Assembly: GCA_937899905.1 (NCBI GenBank) | Contig: CALCCF010000032.1 | Span: 26,493-90,492, forward strand | Length of the DNA: 64,000 nucleotides | Source of the DNA: an uncultured Phycisphaeraceae bacterium | Lineage (GTDB): Bacteria; Planctomycetota; Phycisphaerae; Phycisphaerales; UBA1924 | Direction of reading: 5' to 3' | Shown here: positions 33,610-43,600 of the stretch, one piece after another | How the letters are laid out: every line of letters begins with the position of its first letter | Position numbering within the stretch: the first letter of the stretch is position 1 | Notes under the pieces: generated by a model | Told to the model about the DNA's origin: nothing | Seen by the model: only the letters and a program-made list of their open reading frames with translations | Databases searched by the model: none | Program-made: the position numbers and the translations under genes

Positions 33610-34797
33610 CTAATACGCATTGAGCTTGGCCAGAACCCCCCTGGTATTGGGGTCCACGGACGCCAGCAGGGCGGCGACACGTTCGCCGGTATGCCCATCT
33701 CCATAAGGATGGTCGTTGCCGTCGGGCCGCGGTGCCGCGAGTGTATCGAGGATGGTGCGTTCGATGGCCTGGGCCGATTGGTCGTCGGCGTGACGCACCG
33801 CGGGCGGGCGCTCGCGCCCGTTTTGCCTCGGTCCGATATCGACCACGCGGCAGCCGAGCGCGGGCGCTTCGATCAATCCCGCCGACGAGTTGCCGACGAG
33901 CACGCCGTCAGTCATCGCGATGCGTTTGAGTAGTGAAACGAACCACGCGCGCGGGCGGTGGGGCTCGATGTTCTGGCCGCGCTCCTTGAGCATGCGAAGC
34001 ACGCCCGCGCGGCCGGGGTCGTGATTGGGGGCGAGCACGATTGGCTCGATCTTGAGCACGGCGAGCGCATCGAGCAGGTTGGCCGTCACGTGCTCCTCGG
34101 CCTCGTGCGGCCGGCCCGTTGGGTGCAGCAGCACGACGGCGCGTGGGCTGCCGAGCTCGGAAAATTCTGCCTCGGGCATGGCCTCGAAGGTCGCAAGGTC
34201 GTCGATCGCGGGCGAGCCCACGACGTGGACGTGCTCGGGCTTCTCGCCCATGCGTACGAGCCTGTCGGCCGAGGCCTGCGTTGCGGGCAGGTGCAGGTGC
34301 GCGAGCTTGCTGATGGCGTGGCGCATCGATTCGTCGGCCACGCCCTCGGCCCGGTCGCCGCCATGCAGGTGCGCGAGCGCCCAGCCGCCAACGTTGGCGG
34401 CCGCGGCGGCAGCGAATGCCTCGATTCGATCACCAAGCACGACGACCCAGTCGGGCTCGAGCGAGCCGAAGCTGCGCGTGAGCCTGGAGATTCCGGTTCC
34501 CAGGGCCTCGGCGTCGTCGGGCCGCGTGGTGCGACCGGGCTTCTGCATGGGGATGCTGTCGGCGATGGGAAACTGGGCCTTGACGTCGCGGAAGCTGACG
34601 GCCGGCGGGATGAGGTGGGCCCCGGCGGCGATGGCCAGCAGGTCCAGGTCGTGATGGGCGTCGACCGCGGCCATGACCGGGCGCAGCAGGCCAAAGTCGG
34701 CCCGAGACCCGGTGACCACGGCCACCCGGCGCCGCCGCGCGGGTTTGGCGTGCGTCCGCGCGGGTTCGGGGTCGCCGGCCCAGCCAGGGCCGATCAC
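33610..34797 (-). CDS. UDP-N-acetylglucosamine 2-epimerase, hydrolysing type (NeuC-like)
   Basis: A 395-residue GT-B-fold enzyme. TGSRADFGLLRPVM near the start, LGDRIEAFAAA, HLHGGDRAEG (with the catalytic acid) and VGNSSAGLIEAPALG match the UDP-GlcNAc 2-epimerase family, and the SRADFGL opening is closest to NeuC, which makes ManNAc or a related sugar for nonulosonic acids. The N-terminal 20 residues look like an unstructured head. No NeuB or NeuA gene is adjacent, so the product's use is not known. Confidence 0.85.
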   Translation of the reverse strand: MIGPGWAGDPEPARTHAKPARRRRVAVVTGSRADFGLLRPVMAAVDAHHDLDLLAIAAGAHLIPPAVSFRDVKAQFPIADSIPMQKPGRTTRPDDAEALGTGISRLTRSFGSLEPDWVVVLGDRIEAFAAAAAANVGGWALAHLHGGDRAEGVADESMRHAISKLAHLHLPATQASADRLVRMGEKPEHVHVVGSPAIDDLATFEAMPEAEFSELGSPRAVVLLHPTGRPHEAEEHVTANLLDALAVLKIEPIVLAPNHDPGRAGVLRMLKERGQNIEPHRPRAWFVSLLKRIAMTDGVLVGNSSAGLIEAPALGCRVVDIGPRQNGRERPPAVRHADDQSAQAIERTILDTLAAPRPDGNDHPYGDGHTGERVAALLASVDPNTRGVLAKLNAY

Positions 34798-34888
34798 GGC
34801 AGGCGTCCTTGGGTTGTCGGCTTGTGGCGTGCGCGGGGGTGGAAGGCCAGCATGGGCCCATGATAGAAGCAGGAATCGGCACCCACGG

Positions 34889-34897
34889 TGCTACTAT
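34889..34897 (+). promoter_or_regulatory. Candidate extended -10 promoter of dnaN
   Basis: TGC-TACTAT is an extended -10 motif about 71 bases before the dnaN ATG. No good -35 is visible. The short intergenic region (34798-34967) also holds the start of the divergent epimerase gene. Confidence 0.35.
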
Positions 34898-34967
34898 GCA
34901 CGTCCTGTGAAATGGGCTTCTTTGAGCCCCTTTGCCGCCCCAGCTACGGGGAATGGAGAGGTCTTCG

Positions 34968-36134
34968 ATGCGAGTGGTTTGCGATCGTGGTGCGTTGCTT
35001 GAGGCGGTCAACGTGGTCTCGTCGGTGGCGGCGAGCCGGACGCCCAAGCCGCAGCTGACATGCGTCAAGCTCAGCGCCGGTCGCGATGGCGACGCCGGCG
35101 AGCTGACGCTGGCGGCCACCGACGGCGAGATCGCCCTGCGCCTGCGCACGGCGCGCGTCGACGTGCAGGAGCCCGGCGAGGCGCTCGTGCCCGCCGACAA
35201 GCTCAAGCAGATCGTCGCCGCCGAGGACAACGAGCCCACGCTGACCATCGAGAGCGAAGACCGCACGCTGCACGTCAAGGGCGTCGACGCGGCGTACACG
35301 CTGCTCGGCTACGAGCCCGGCGACCTACCGCGCGTCGCCGATCGCAGCGATTTCGGTGCCGAGGGCCTGAAGACCCGCTTCGATTTCCCCAGCGACATGC
35401 TGGGCGACATGATTGGCATGACACTGTTCGCCACGGCCCGCGAGACCACGAGGTACGCCATCAACGGCGTGCTCGTCCGCCGCCGCGGCAAGACGCTGGA
35501 GATGGTCGCCACCGACGGCCGACGCCTGGCGATGGCCCGCGGCACCGTGCCCGGCGCCAACAAGGACGACGACGACGTCTCGTGCATCGTGCCGACCAAG
35601 GCGCTGTCGCTGCTGCAGCGCCTGGTCGACAGCGAGGACGAGTCGGTGACGGTCGCCGTCAGCGATCAGAAGGCGCTGTTCGCGCTCGGTGGTAGCGAGG
35701 AGGGCATGCCCCGCGCAGTGCTGTCGACGTCGCTGGTCGACGGCCAGTTCCCGCCGTACGAAGAGGCCATCCCCAGCGACCAGACCGTCAAGGCGACCTT
35801 CGACAAGGACCTGCTGCACAGCGCCGTCCGCCGCGCCGCCCTGCTCACCAACGAGGAGAGCAAGGGCGTCCGCCTGGCGTTCCGCGGCGAGCACAAGCAG
35901 CTCGAGCTCTCCAGCCACGCCCCGGAGATGGGCGAGGCCCGCGTGAACGTGGAGCTCAAGGGCTACAACGGTGCCGACGTGGACATCGGCTTCAACCCCG
36001 GCTTCATCACCGACGCGCTGCGCGTCATGCACGACCCCGAGGTGACCATGGAGCTCCGCGACGGCCGCCACGCGGGCGTGATCCGAGCCTCGGGCAACGG
36101 CTTCGTCTACGTCGTAATGCCGGTCACGATCTGA
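34968..36134 (+). CDS. dnaN: DNA polymerase III beta sliding clamp
   Basis: A 388-residue clamp subunit that tethers the replicative polymerase to DNA. Family landmarks are the N-terminal RVVCDRGALLEAVNVVSSVAASR, LAATDGEIALRL, the central RYAINGVLV and MVATDGRRLAMA segments, DGQFPPYEEAIP and the C-terminal VVMPVTI. The start at 34968 has GGAGAGG upstream; an ATG at 34953 would hide that site. dnaA and recF are not adjacent, so the usual dnaA-dnaN order is broken. Confidence 0.93.
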   Translation: MRVVCDRGALLEAVNVVSSVAASRTPKPQLTCVKLSAGRDGDAGELTLAATDGEIALRLRTARVDVQEPGEALVPADKLKQIVAAEDNEPTLTIESEDRTLHVKGVDAAYTLLGYEPGDLPRVADRSDFGAEGLKTRFDFPSDMLGDMIGMTLFATARETTRYAINGVLVRRRGKTLEMVATDGRRLAMARGTVPGANKDDDDVSCIVPTKALSLLQRLVDSEDESVTVAVSDQKALFALGGSEEGMPRAVLSTSLVDGQFPPYEEAIPSDQTVKATFDKDLLHSAVRRAALLTNEESKGVRLAFRGEHKQLELSSHAPEMGEARVNVELKGYNGADVDIGFNPGFITDALRVMHDPEVTMELRDGRHAGVIRASGNGFVYVVMPVTI

Positions 36135-36188
36135 GTCTGGCTGACTCTGCTCCAGCCCCGTCGTCAAAAAGTTGTTTTGAATCCAACC

Positions 36189-36222
36189 TTGACATTTAAA
36201 GCAAATCATGTTTTGCTTTAAA
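36189..36222 (+). promoter_or_regulatory. Promoter and large palindromic operator of the Fic gene
   Basis: TTGACA (36189-36194) is followed immediately by an 11-base perfect inverted repeat, TTTAAAGCAAA and TTTGCTTTAAA, with a 6-base spacer (36195-36222). The ATG at 36225 starts 2 bases later with no ribosome site, so the mRNA may be leaderless. The patch is far more AT-rich than its surroundings. A repressor bound here would block transcription and perhaps translation. Confidence 0.6.
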
Positions 36223-36224
36223 TT

Positions 36225-37475
36225 ATGGCTTCAGATCCAAAGCCGCCTTCAAAACCACCCTGGGACCTGCAATCCAGGTTTTCGGACGTAAGTCCTGGTG
36301 CGCTCGAGCCCATCACGCTGCGCAAGCGTGCTCTTGGTGCGTCAGGGGTGGGTGGTTGGGAGGACGTCCAGACGTGGGCATTCGTACCAGATGAATTGCC
36401 GCCGGCGATCGATTGGAAGTCGATCAAGGGTGAGCTGTTCGATGAGTTCGCCGGAGCCCACGCGGCTCTGGGCCGAGTGAACGGCTTGGTGCACGCCGTG
36501 CCCAATCCGGAGATCCTCCGCCAAGCGCTCTGGTTGCGCGAGGCCCGGCTGAGCTCAAAGATCGAGGGCATCGAGACCACGGCGCTCGACATGGTGCTCG
36601 CGGGTGAGGCGGACGCGAAGGCCAACCCGGGCAAGGAAGCGCTCAACGCCGTGCGCGCGGTGCGGGTCGGTATCGAGAGTGGTCGGCCTTATGGCGATGA
36701 CCTCGTTCGTGGCATGCACACCCAGTTACTCGATGGCGTGCGCGGCGAAGAACTGCAGCCGGGCGAGTATCGCGACGTGCCGGTCTATATTGGCGCGCCC
36801 GGGCGCCCGGATCGTGCACGATTCGTGCCGCCTCCGGGTGGCACGCCGGTTTCGGACGGCATGCGCGCGCTCGAGCGGTTCGTGAACGGATCGTGGCCCG
36901 ACGTGCCGCTCTTGGCGCAGGTCGCGCTGGCGCACTACCAGTTCGAGGCGATCCACCCGTTCCGCGATGGCAACGGGCGCATCGGCCGCGCGCTCATCTT
37001 GCACCAGATGTGCGCGTTGGGATTGCTCGACATGCCGATCGTCTCGCCCAGCGGCTACTTCCAGCGCAACCGCCGCGAGTACGCCGATGGGCTGCTCGCT
37101 GTGAGTGAGCGCGGCGAGTGGGCCTCGTGGATACGGCTATTCGTTGTCGCGATTGCGGAAGAGGCTGTTTCGACACGGATCCTCGCGGAACGCATCGTGG
37201 TGGCGCACACGAGCTACAGCGCCGAGTTGCGCGATCGACCCGCTGCGGGCCGTTTGCTCAAGCTGCTCGACCACGTCTTCGGCTGGCCGATCGTCACAGC
37301 CGCCAGCGCCGCTCGAGTCTTGGAAGTTACCGACCCAACGGCGCGCAAGGACATCGAGCTCTTCGAAGAGATCGGCATCCTCTCTCGAACAGACGACCGC
37401 TCGTATGGCAAGACGTGGTACGCGCCGGCCGTGCTCGACGTGGCCGAGGCGGAGTATGCCGAGTTTCCGGAGTGA
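36225..37475 (+). CDS. Fic-domain AMP-transferase with inhibitory motif and C-terminal winged helix
   Basis: A 416-residue Fic/DOC protein. The active-site motif HPFRDGNGRIGR (244-255, H244 the catalytic base) is perfect. An inhibitory motif SSKIEG at about 110-115 (Ser and E114) matches the class II autoinhibited type, whose Glu blocks ATP binding. The N-terminal Fic_N region is present. Residues about 360-410 (AASAARVLEVTDPTARKDIELFEEIGIL) look like a winged helix that could bind DNA. The gene lies behind a strong palindrome, so self-regulation is likely but inferred. The target protein is unknown. Confidence 0.9.
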   Translation: MASDPKPPSKPPWDLQSRFSDVSPGALEPITLRKRALGASGVGGWEDVQTWAFVPDELPPAIDWKSIKGELFDEFAGAHAALGRVNGLVHAVPNPEILRQALWLREARLSSKIEGIETTALDMVLAGEADAKANPGKEALNAVRAVRVGIESGRPYGDDLVRGMHTQLLDGVRGEELQPGEYRDVPVYIGAPGRPDRARFVPPPGGTPVSDGMRALERFVNGSWPDVPLLAQVALAHYQFEAIHPFRDGNGRIGRALILHQMCALGLLDMPIVSPSGYFQRNRREYADGLLAVSERGEWASWIRLFVVAIAEEAVSTRILAERIVVAHTSYSAELRDRPAAGRLLKLLDHVFGWPIVTAASAARVLEVTDPTARKDIELFEEIGILSRTDDRSYGKTWYAPAVLDVAEAEYAEFPE

Positions 37476-37476
37476 C

Positions 37477-38208
37477 TCACGGCGCGTTGTGGTGGTCTTC
37501 CCACCTGATCTTCAGCCCGTGCTCGATCTCCAGCAGGTCCAGCACCTTGCCCGACACGAAGTCGATCATCTCGCCGATGCTTGTGGGCAGCAGGTAGAGC
37601 CCGGGGTTGGTCGGGCAGATGCAGGCGCCGGCGAGCGCGAGCGTGCGCATGTTCTCGATGTCGATGAGGTTCAGCGGGCTCTCGCGGTGGCAGATGATCA
37701 GCGGGCGACGCTCCTTGAGCGTGACCATCGCGGCTCGCGTGAGCAGGTTGCTGCCGGCGCTCGTGGCGATGGCGCCCAGGCTGGTGCTCGAGCAGGGCAG
37801 CACGGCCATGCCGTCGTGGCGGAAGCTGCCGCTGGCGATGACGGCACCCACGTCCTTGTTGGGATGGCAGATCAGCCGGTCGCGCATGGCTTGGGCGTGA
37901 TCGTGCTCGGACAGGTGAGGCAGAAGGTCGTCAAACTCGACCTTCTTGATGCCCGACTCGTCGCCGAGCAGGCGGCGGCCGTACTCGCTGACCACGAGAT
38001 GGACGGTCGCGCCCGCCAGGAGCATCTGTTCGAGGGCGCGGAGGGCGTACCACGCGCCCGAGGCTCCCGAAACACCCAGCACGAACATTCGGCCGGCCGC
38101 GGCATCGCTGGCATGGACATCAGGGCTGGCGTGAGGGAAGGTGGTCAAAGCGGCAGGCTCCGGGCGGGTCGGGCCGAATAGAATGTCGGCCAGAGTTTGA
38201 GTCCCCAT
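37477..38208 (-). CDS. ubiX: Flavin prenyltransferase UbiX
   Basis: A 243-residue enzyme that makes the prenylated FMN cofactor for UbiD decarboxylases. GVSGASGAW (45-53) is the FMN-binding start, LPCSSTSLGAIATSAGSNLL and RRPLIICHRESPLNLIDIENM are strong UbiX signatures. The first 40 residues are an extension not seen in E. coli UbiX; an inner start cannot be excluded, but GGGAG precedes the ATG at 38208. No ubiD is in the window. Its stop is 1 base after the Fic stop. Confidence 0.9.
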   Translation of the reverse strand: MGTQTLADILFGPTRPEPAALTTFPHASPDVHASDAAAGRMFVLGVSGASGAWYALRALEQMLLAGATVHLVVSEYGRRLLGDESGIKKVEFDDLLPHLSEHDHAQAMRDRLICHPNKDVGAVIASGSFRHDGMAVLPCSSTSLGAIATSAGSNLLTRAAMVTLKERRPLIICHRESPLNLIDIENMRTLALAGACICPTNPGLYLLPTSIGEMIDFVSGKVLDLLEIEHGLKIRWEDHHNAP

Positions 38209-38255
38209 GAGGGGCTCCCAGGATGGATTCATAGCCCCAGCCGATGGAGGGCAAC

Positions 38256-38948
38256 GTGGCAGGACGATCACGAGTCGGGCAAGCGAGGACGCGACGCGGG
38301 TTGGTGGTGGCGGGGGCAATGGCGTGCCTTGCCCTCTGGCTTCCCACAACGAGCGGCTGCGCCGGGTTCGAGACCTGGCCGCCGATCGAGCCGGGCGACC
38401 GCATCCCCAATCGCGACGAGGCCGCCATCGGCCAGACCATGACCGCCGCGCTGGCCCGCGTGATCCAGGACTATCCGCCCCGAGGCGACTCCGACCAGAT
38501 GGTCGCGATCAACCTTCCCGCACCGCTTGTGACCGAGGCGGTCTACCGGCGCGTGGCCCGTGAGATCGAGGCCGAACTCGGCGGCACGCGGATGGTCAGC
38601 CCGCTGAGCGAGGCCGGCATCAACCTCCCGGTCTATCACGTCGCCGGCGTGCGAATCCGCACGGGCAAGGCCGAGATCGATGTTCTAAGGCCGGTTTTTG
38701 GGGTTGATGAGCTCGACCGGGCCGAGCTGACCAACGACGAGGCATACGAGGGCTACACCGTCCGGCTGAGCGGCGGCTTGCGGCCGTGGCACGTGACCTG
38801 GGTCGAGCGATTCACGCCGGGCATCATCTCGGCCCCGGCGATCAACCCGATCGACCAAGCCGCACCGGCACAGGCAGCCGATGAGCCCGCGAGTGAACCT
38901 GCTGCCGAGCAGACGGTCGAGCAAGCGGCCGAGCCGGGCCAGGGCTAA
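38256..38948 (+). CDS. Lipoprotein of unknown function
   Basis: A 230-residue protein if the GTG at 38256 is the start; GGAGG lies 5 bases before it, which favours it over the ATG at 38244. Signal peptide residues end in the lipobox LPTTSGC. The mature part has a globular alpha/beta-looking segment to about residue 190 and a low-complexity A/E/Q/P tail. I do not recognise the family. It is divergent from ubiX and followed closely by pyrB. Confidence 0.68.
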   Translation: MAGRSRVGQARTRRGLVVAGAMACLALWLPTTSGCAGFETWPPIEPGDRIPNRDEAAIGQTMTAALARVIQDYPPRGDSDQMVAINLPAPLVTEAVYRRVAREIEAELGGTRMVSPLSEAGINLPVYHVAGVRIRTGKAEIDVLRPVFGVDELDRAELTNDEAYEGYTVRLSGGLRPWHVTWVERFTPGIISAPAINPIDQAAPAQAADEPASEPAAEQTVEQAAEPGQG

Positions 38949-38952
38949 GGCC

Positions 38953-39972
38953 GTGGCGGCGGGCGCGTCCGGCGGCGCGAGCGAGCCGACGACCGGCATC
39001 GTGGGGGCTCACGCGTTATCGGGCGTTATGCCCGGCAAGGACCTGATCAACCTTGCAGACCTCGAGCCGGTGGTCCTTCGGCGGCTGCTCGCTCGGTCCC
39101 GCCAGCACGCCTGGGCCCTTGATGATGACCCCTTCGACGTTCGCCAGACGCTCAAGGGCCAGGTCGCCGGCCTGCTGTTCTTTGAGGACTCGACGCGCAC
39201 GCGTTTGAGCTTCGCCGTTGCCGTGCAACGGCTGGGCGGACGCTTCATCGAACTCACCGACAAGGGCAGCTCGCTCAGCAAGGGCGAGACGCTGGCCGAC
39301 ACGGCGCGCACGGTCGAGGCGATGGGCGTCACCCGGCTGGTCGTGCGCGCGAAGCGCACGGACGACGTGCTCGAGGTGGCGCAGGCCGTTCGGATCCCGG
39401 TGCTGAACGCCGGCGCGGGTGACGGTGAGCACCCGACGCAGGGGTTGCTCGACACCTTGGCGTTGGCCGAGGCGCACAAGAGGCTCGATGACCTGGATCT
39501 GTCGGGGCTGACGGTGCTGATCGTTGGCGATGTCGCACGGTCACGCGTGGCGCGATCGAGCGGGCCGAGCATGGCGGCGATGGGGGCGCGCGTGCTCGTT
39601 GCCGGTTCCGGTGTTGACGGCTCCGTTGCGGCGTCGGCGGGTGGTTCGCTGGGCGAGAACTTCGAGGCGGCGCTGCGTGAGGCCGACGCGGTCATGGCGC
39701 GGCGCAGTCAGCACGAGTGCGGTGGGAGCGATCTCGATGCGGCGGGCGCCGATGCGGAATACCGCGAGCGGTTCGGGCTCACGGCTCAGCGCGCGGATGC
39801 GCTCAAGCCGGGCGCGGTGATCATGCACCCTGGTCCGGCGAATCCGGGCGTTGAGATCGATGCCGAGGTGATGGGTCGGGCCAACTCGATCATCACACGT
39901 CAGGTGACGCTGGGCGTGGCCGTGCGCATGGCGTGCCTGGAGGCGCGCGGCGCGGTCATGGGTCGGTTGTGA
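38953..39972 (+). CDS. pyrB: Aspartate carbamoyltransferase catalytic subunit
   Basis: A 339-residue pyrimidine enzyme (a start at the ATG at 39028 would give 314). It joins carbamoyl phosphate and aspartate. LFFEDSTRTRLSF binds carbamoyl phosphate; SSLSKGETLADT, AGDGEHPTQGLLDT and IMHPGPANPGVE are clear PyrB signatures. GDVARSRVARSS shows an alanine where many enzymes have histidine. The GTG at 38953, 4 bases after the previous stop, is chosen for coupling but is not certain. No regulatory subunit PyrI is present. Confidence 0.9.
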   Translation: MAAGASGGASEPTTGIVGAHALSGVMPGKDLINLADLEPVVLRRLLARSRQHAWALDDDPFDVRQTLKGQVAGLLFFEDSTRTRLSFAVAVQRLGGRFIELTDKGSSLSKGETLADTARTVEAMGVTRLVVRAKRTDDVLEVAQAVRIPVLNAGAGDGEHPTQGLLDTLALAEAHKRLDDLDLSGLTVLIVGDVARSRVARSSGPSMAAMGARVLVAGSGVDGSVAASAGGSLGENFEAALREADAVMARRSQHECGGSDLDAAGADAEYRERFGLTAQRADALKPGAVIMHPGPANPGVEIDAEVMGRANSIITRQVTLGVAVRMACLEARGAVMGRL

Positions 39973-40492
39973 TCGCCACCCACATGTCGTTGTGGTAGGT
40001 CTTGATCTCGGCCAGGTGCGGCGTGAGTTCGGCCATCTGGGCGCTGTAGTCGTTCCAGCGGAACATGAGCCACGTGAGCACGACCATGCACACGATGGCG
40101 CCGATCTCGCCGGCCACGCTGCGGCGGGCGCGCCACAGCAGCCACGAGCCGAGCAGGAGCGTCATGCACTTGAACATTGCCAGGCTCGCGGGCGTGCCCC
40201 ATTGCAGGATGAACCGTGCGAGCGGGTTGCTCTCGTACATGCCCGCGCCGGTCATGTGGTCGAGGGTCATGGCCAGGTCGGCAAGGCTCAGCAAGACGAT
40301 GGCCGTTAAGAAGAGGTTCACGCGTCGGGCCCGGAATTCGGCGTTCGTCCACTGCTGACGCAGCGGCATGCGAACCCACGTGGGCTTCCACGCCCACGGG
40401 GCCTTCAGGGACGATTCGGGATCCCCTGGACGGGCAAGGGCGTCCGAAATACGGACCTCTGGCGTCGCCGTCGCTGCTGCGGTTTGTGACAT
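39956..40492 (-). CDS. DUF5658-like membrane protein
   Basis: A 178-residue protein. A 70-residue polar head (with a WKPTWVRMPLRQQWTN segment) precedes several hydrophobic helices (about 65-170). The NLFLTAIVLLSLADLAMTLDHM, then ESNPLARFIL pattern resembles the DUF5658 family found in Planctomycetes. Function is unknown. The 3' end overlaps pyrB by 17 bases on the opposite strand. The ATG at 40492 follows GGGGGA; ATG at 40528 is possible. Confidence 0.6.
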   Translation of the reverse strand: MSQTAAATATPEVRISDALARPGDPESSLKAPWAWKPTWVRMPLRQQWTNAEFRARRVNLFLTAIVLLSLADLAMTLDHMTGAGMYESNPLARFILQWGTPASLAMFKCMTLLLGSWLLWRARRSVAGEIGAIVCMVVLTWLMFRWNDYSAQMAELTPHLAEIKTYHNDMWVAITTDP

Positions 40493-40676
40493 CAACCGAT
40501 CCCCCAGTCCTGCATCCGCAGCGGACATCGGGCAGCAGGGAAAGCCGGTGCAGGGGATGCGGGCTGTCGCGCATCGAATTCGGTGGGATCGGAGGGGTTA
40601 GACTGGCCGGCGCGAACGGCCGTGCCGATCAGGCGAGGGATTCGGTGCGTATCGATCCGCTGGAGGGTCCAATACG

Positions 40677-43600
40677 GTGAGCAGCCGGGCCATGAACAAC
40701 GCAGCGAACCGCAGCGGCATCGCCCCTCTGATGATGGCGGCGGGCATGGCACTCGCGATCACCGCGAGCGGAGCGCTGGCTCAGGTGCCGAGAGGCACCG
40801 TGTTCGTTGACGATTCGACGGCGGCGCAGAGCACGCTGCGGGCCCTTCCGTCGCTCATCCGCGCGGGCAACGAGGCCGAAGCGGTGCGCGTGCTCCAGGC
40901 CTCGCTCGAGAGCGGCGCCGAGCGTCTCGTGCCGGTCGAAGGTGATCCGGACCTGTTCGTCTCGGTGCGTGATGCCGTCCACGAGCGATTGCTGGCCGAG
41001 CCGGAGCTGCTGGAGCGCTATCGGCTGGAGCACTCCACGCGCGCCGAGCGGTTGATCGCCGAGGCGCGGTTCGCCGAGGTCGAGCGCAGCTACCTGCTCA
41101 CGCCATCGGGATATGAGGCCGCGTTGCTCGTCGCGCGCGAGCGGTTCGGGCTCGCGCGGTTCCATTCGTCTGCGCGCGTGCTGGCGCAGCTCGACCGGCA
41201 TCCAGATCGCGCGACCGACGGAGGAAGGGGTGCCGAGCTGTTGTCGCTCGTCGCTGCGCAGCTGGACGTAGCCGAGTTGCGGGAGTGGGCGGCGGAGTGG
41301 CGCGTCGACGCAGGGCTGCCCGAAGCCGACTGGGATGCGCTGCGCATCGAGCCGCCCGAGGCGGTCCTGCGCGAGGACGCGAGCCCGGTGATCGGCGGCC
41401 AGACGCCGCCGCTGCTGCCGGACGAGGTGCCGTGGGCGCAGCCGTTCGATGAGGACCTTGCGCCTGGTCCGGGTGAAGAACTGCCGGAGCCGCCACCGAT
41501 CGAGACGCGCGGCGGTGCGTTCTGGATCCTGCCCAAGGTCGCCGGCGACACCATCCTGATCAATGATGGCGGCACGCTCTCGGCGTGGGACCGCTTCTCG
41601 TTGCGACTGCGTTGGCGCGCCTCGCTCATCCGCGATCAGGAGACGATCGAGGACTTGGCCGAGTTTCGCAAGCAGGCGCAGACGTGGCGCTCGATCGAGT
41701 CGCCGAGCTCGGTCGCGGTCGATGCCCGCGCGGCGTACGCGTCCATGGGCTTGCACCTGGCCAACACGCCCGATCTTGAGTCTGGCATCCTCGCGGTCGA
41801 CCTTGAGTCGGGCGCGACGTTGTGGAACGCCCAGACGCGTTCGATCGACCCGCGGTACCCGTTCGCCGACGTGCAGGGCGAGCTTGTGGCGGGCGAGGGC
41901 CGCGTTGTGCTGGGCATGCGAGAGGACAACCGCGCGGGCCGGCAGATGGCCACCGCGCTGGTCGGCCTCGACGCGCTCACCGGTGAGCCGGCATGGGTGC
42001 GCACGCTGGGCAGCACGGGCACGGGCTGGTCCCGCTCGACCCGATCGGTGGGTGCCGGTGGTGTGATCGCCGATGGGGTGATCTACTGGTTCGAGCCGCT
42101 GGGCGTGGTGGCGGCGCTCGATGCGCACGATGGGCGGCCGATCTGGCTGCGCCGCTTCGAGCCCGAGGTCCGCGGCGGGCGAGGCGACGTGAGCGGCGCC
42201 TGGAATGGCAGGGCCCCGATCGTGACCGATGGCAACGTCATTGCGCTCGTGAACCGATCGGTGTACCGCTTCGATCGCCAATCGGGCGCGTTGCTCGGCA
42301 CAGCGCCGACATCCCAAGTCGGAGCGGTGGACTACCTCGTCCACGCAGGCGATCGCATCGCGGCTGTCGGGCAGTCGACCGTGCGGTTCTTCGAGCCCGA
42401 GGCGATCAACTTTGATCGGTCCGCGGGCGCTTTCCCAACGGCCCCGGGCTTCAGCGCGCCCGTCACGGGCCGTGCGCTCGCCGTAGACGACCTGTTGCTC
42501 GTGCCATCGAGCGACGTCGCCGTGCTGCTCGATCCCGCAACGGGGTTGGTCGAGGGTCCGGTTCGCGCGTTACCGCGCCCAGGCAGTGTGGTGTCGCTCT
42601 CGGATCAGATCATCGTCGCGGATAGCGCGGTGCTGCAGAGCGTGATGAGCGCCGACGTCGCGGTGATGGCGTTGACCGAGCGGTTGCAGGACGACCCAAA
42701 CGATTTCGCGTCGTTGGTCAGCCTGGTCTTGTTGGCCGAGCGCAGGCAAATTCTCGATGCCGTGCCGGGGGCGGCCGAGCGCGCGCTCGAGGCGCTCGCG
42801 GAGTCGCGGCAGGCCGGTGAGGACGCGTTGCGCATCGCGCGGGCCGAATCACGGCGATTGTTCGAGGCGTTGCTCTCGATGGTGCATCAGATGGTGGAGC
42901 TCGATGCCGACAACCGGGATGACGCGCTCGCCGACGAGCTCTCACGCCTGACGCTGCGGGCGGCACCATCGACCGCCGGGCGTGCGCGCGCGTTGCTGAC
43001 CATCGGCCAACTCAGCGATCGGCAGGGCCGGGGCGCGCAGGCGGCCGAGGCGTACCTCGATGTGCTCGCCGACGAGGGCTTGCGCCTTGCCCCGGTAGCC
43101 GAAGAAGGTCCTATTGCCGGCGTGCTTGCCACACAGCGACTGAAGAAGCTGCTGCCGCTGCACGGCTACGAGATCATCGAGCCGCACGAGGCGGGGGTGT
43201 CGGCGCAGCTGGCCGAGGCTGCGCCCGGATCCGAGGGCGATGCATCGCGGCTGGAGGCTGCGGCGCGTGTGCCCGCGTCGATCTCGGCGATGCGCGCCTA
43301 CGAGCGTGTGGCCGAGATCGCTGAGCAGGAGGGCAACACGCGCCGGGCGTCTCGGGCGTGGCGGCGCGCGCTCGATGTCGCGCGGCTCGTGCGCACGAGT
43401 GGCGGCCCGGTGGCTGGTACCGACGTGGCGCGCTTGGGGGCCAACCTCGCGCGCGTGCTGACGGACAGCGACCACCTCGCCGCGGCGGGTCGGATCGTCC
43501 GCCAGCTGCGACCCGTGTCGCCGATCGAGCGAATCGAGGCGCCGGACATCGGCGAGCTCGCCCGGCGCTTCGCCGATCGAGATCGCGGCGCACGATTCGG

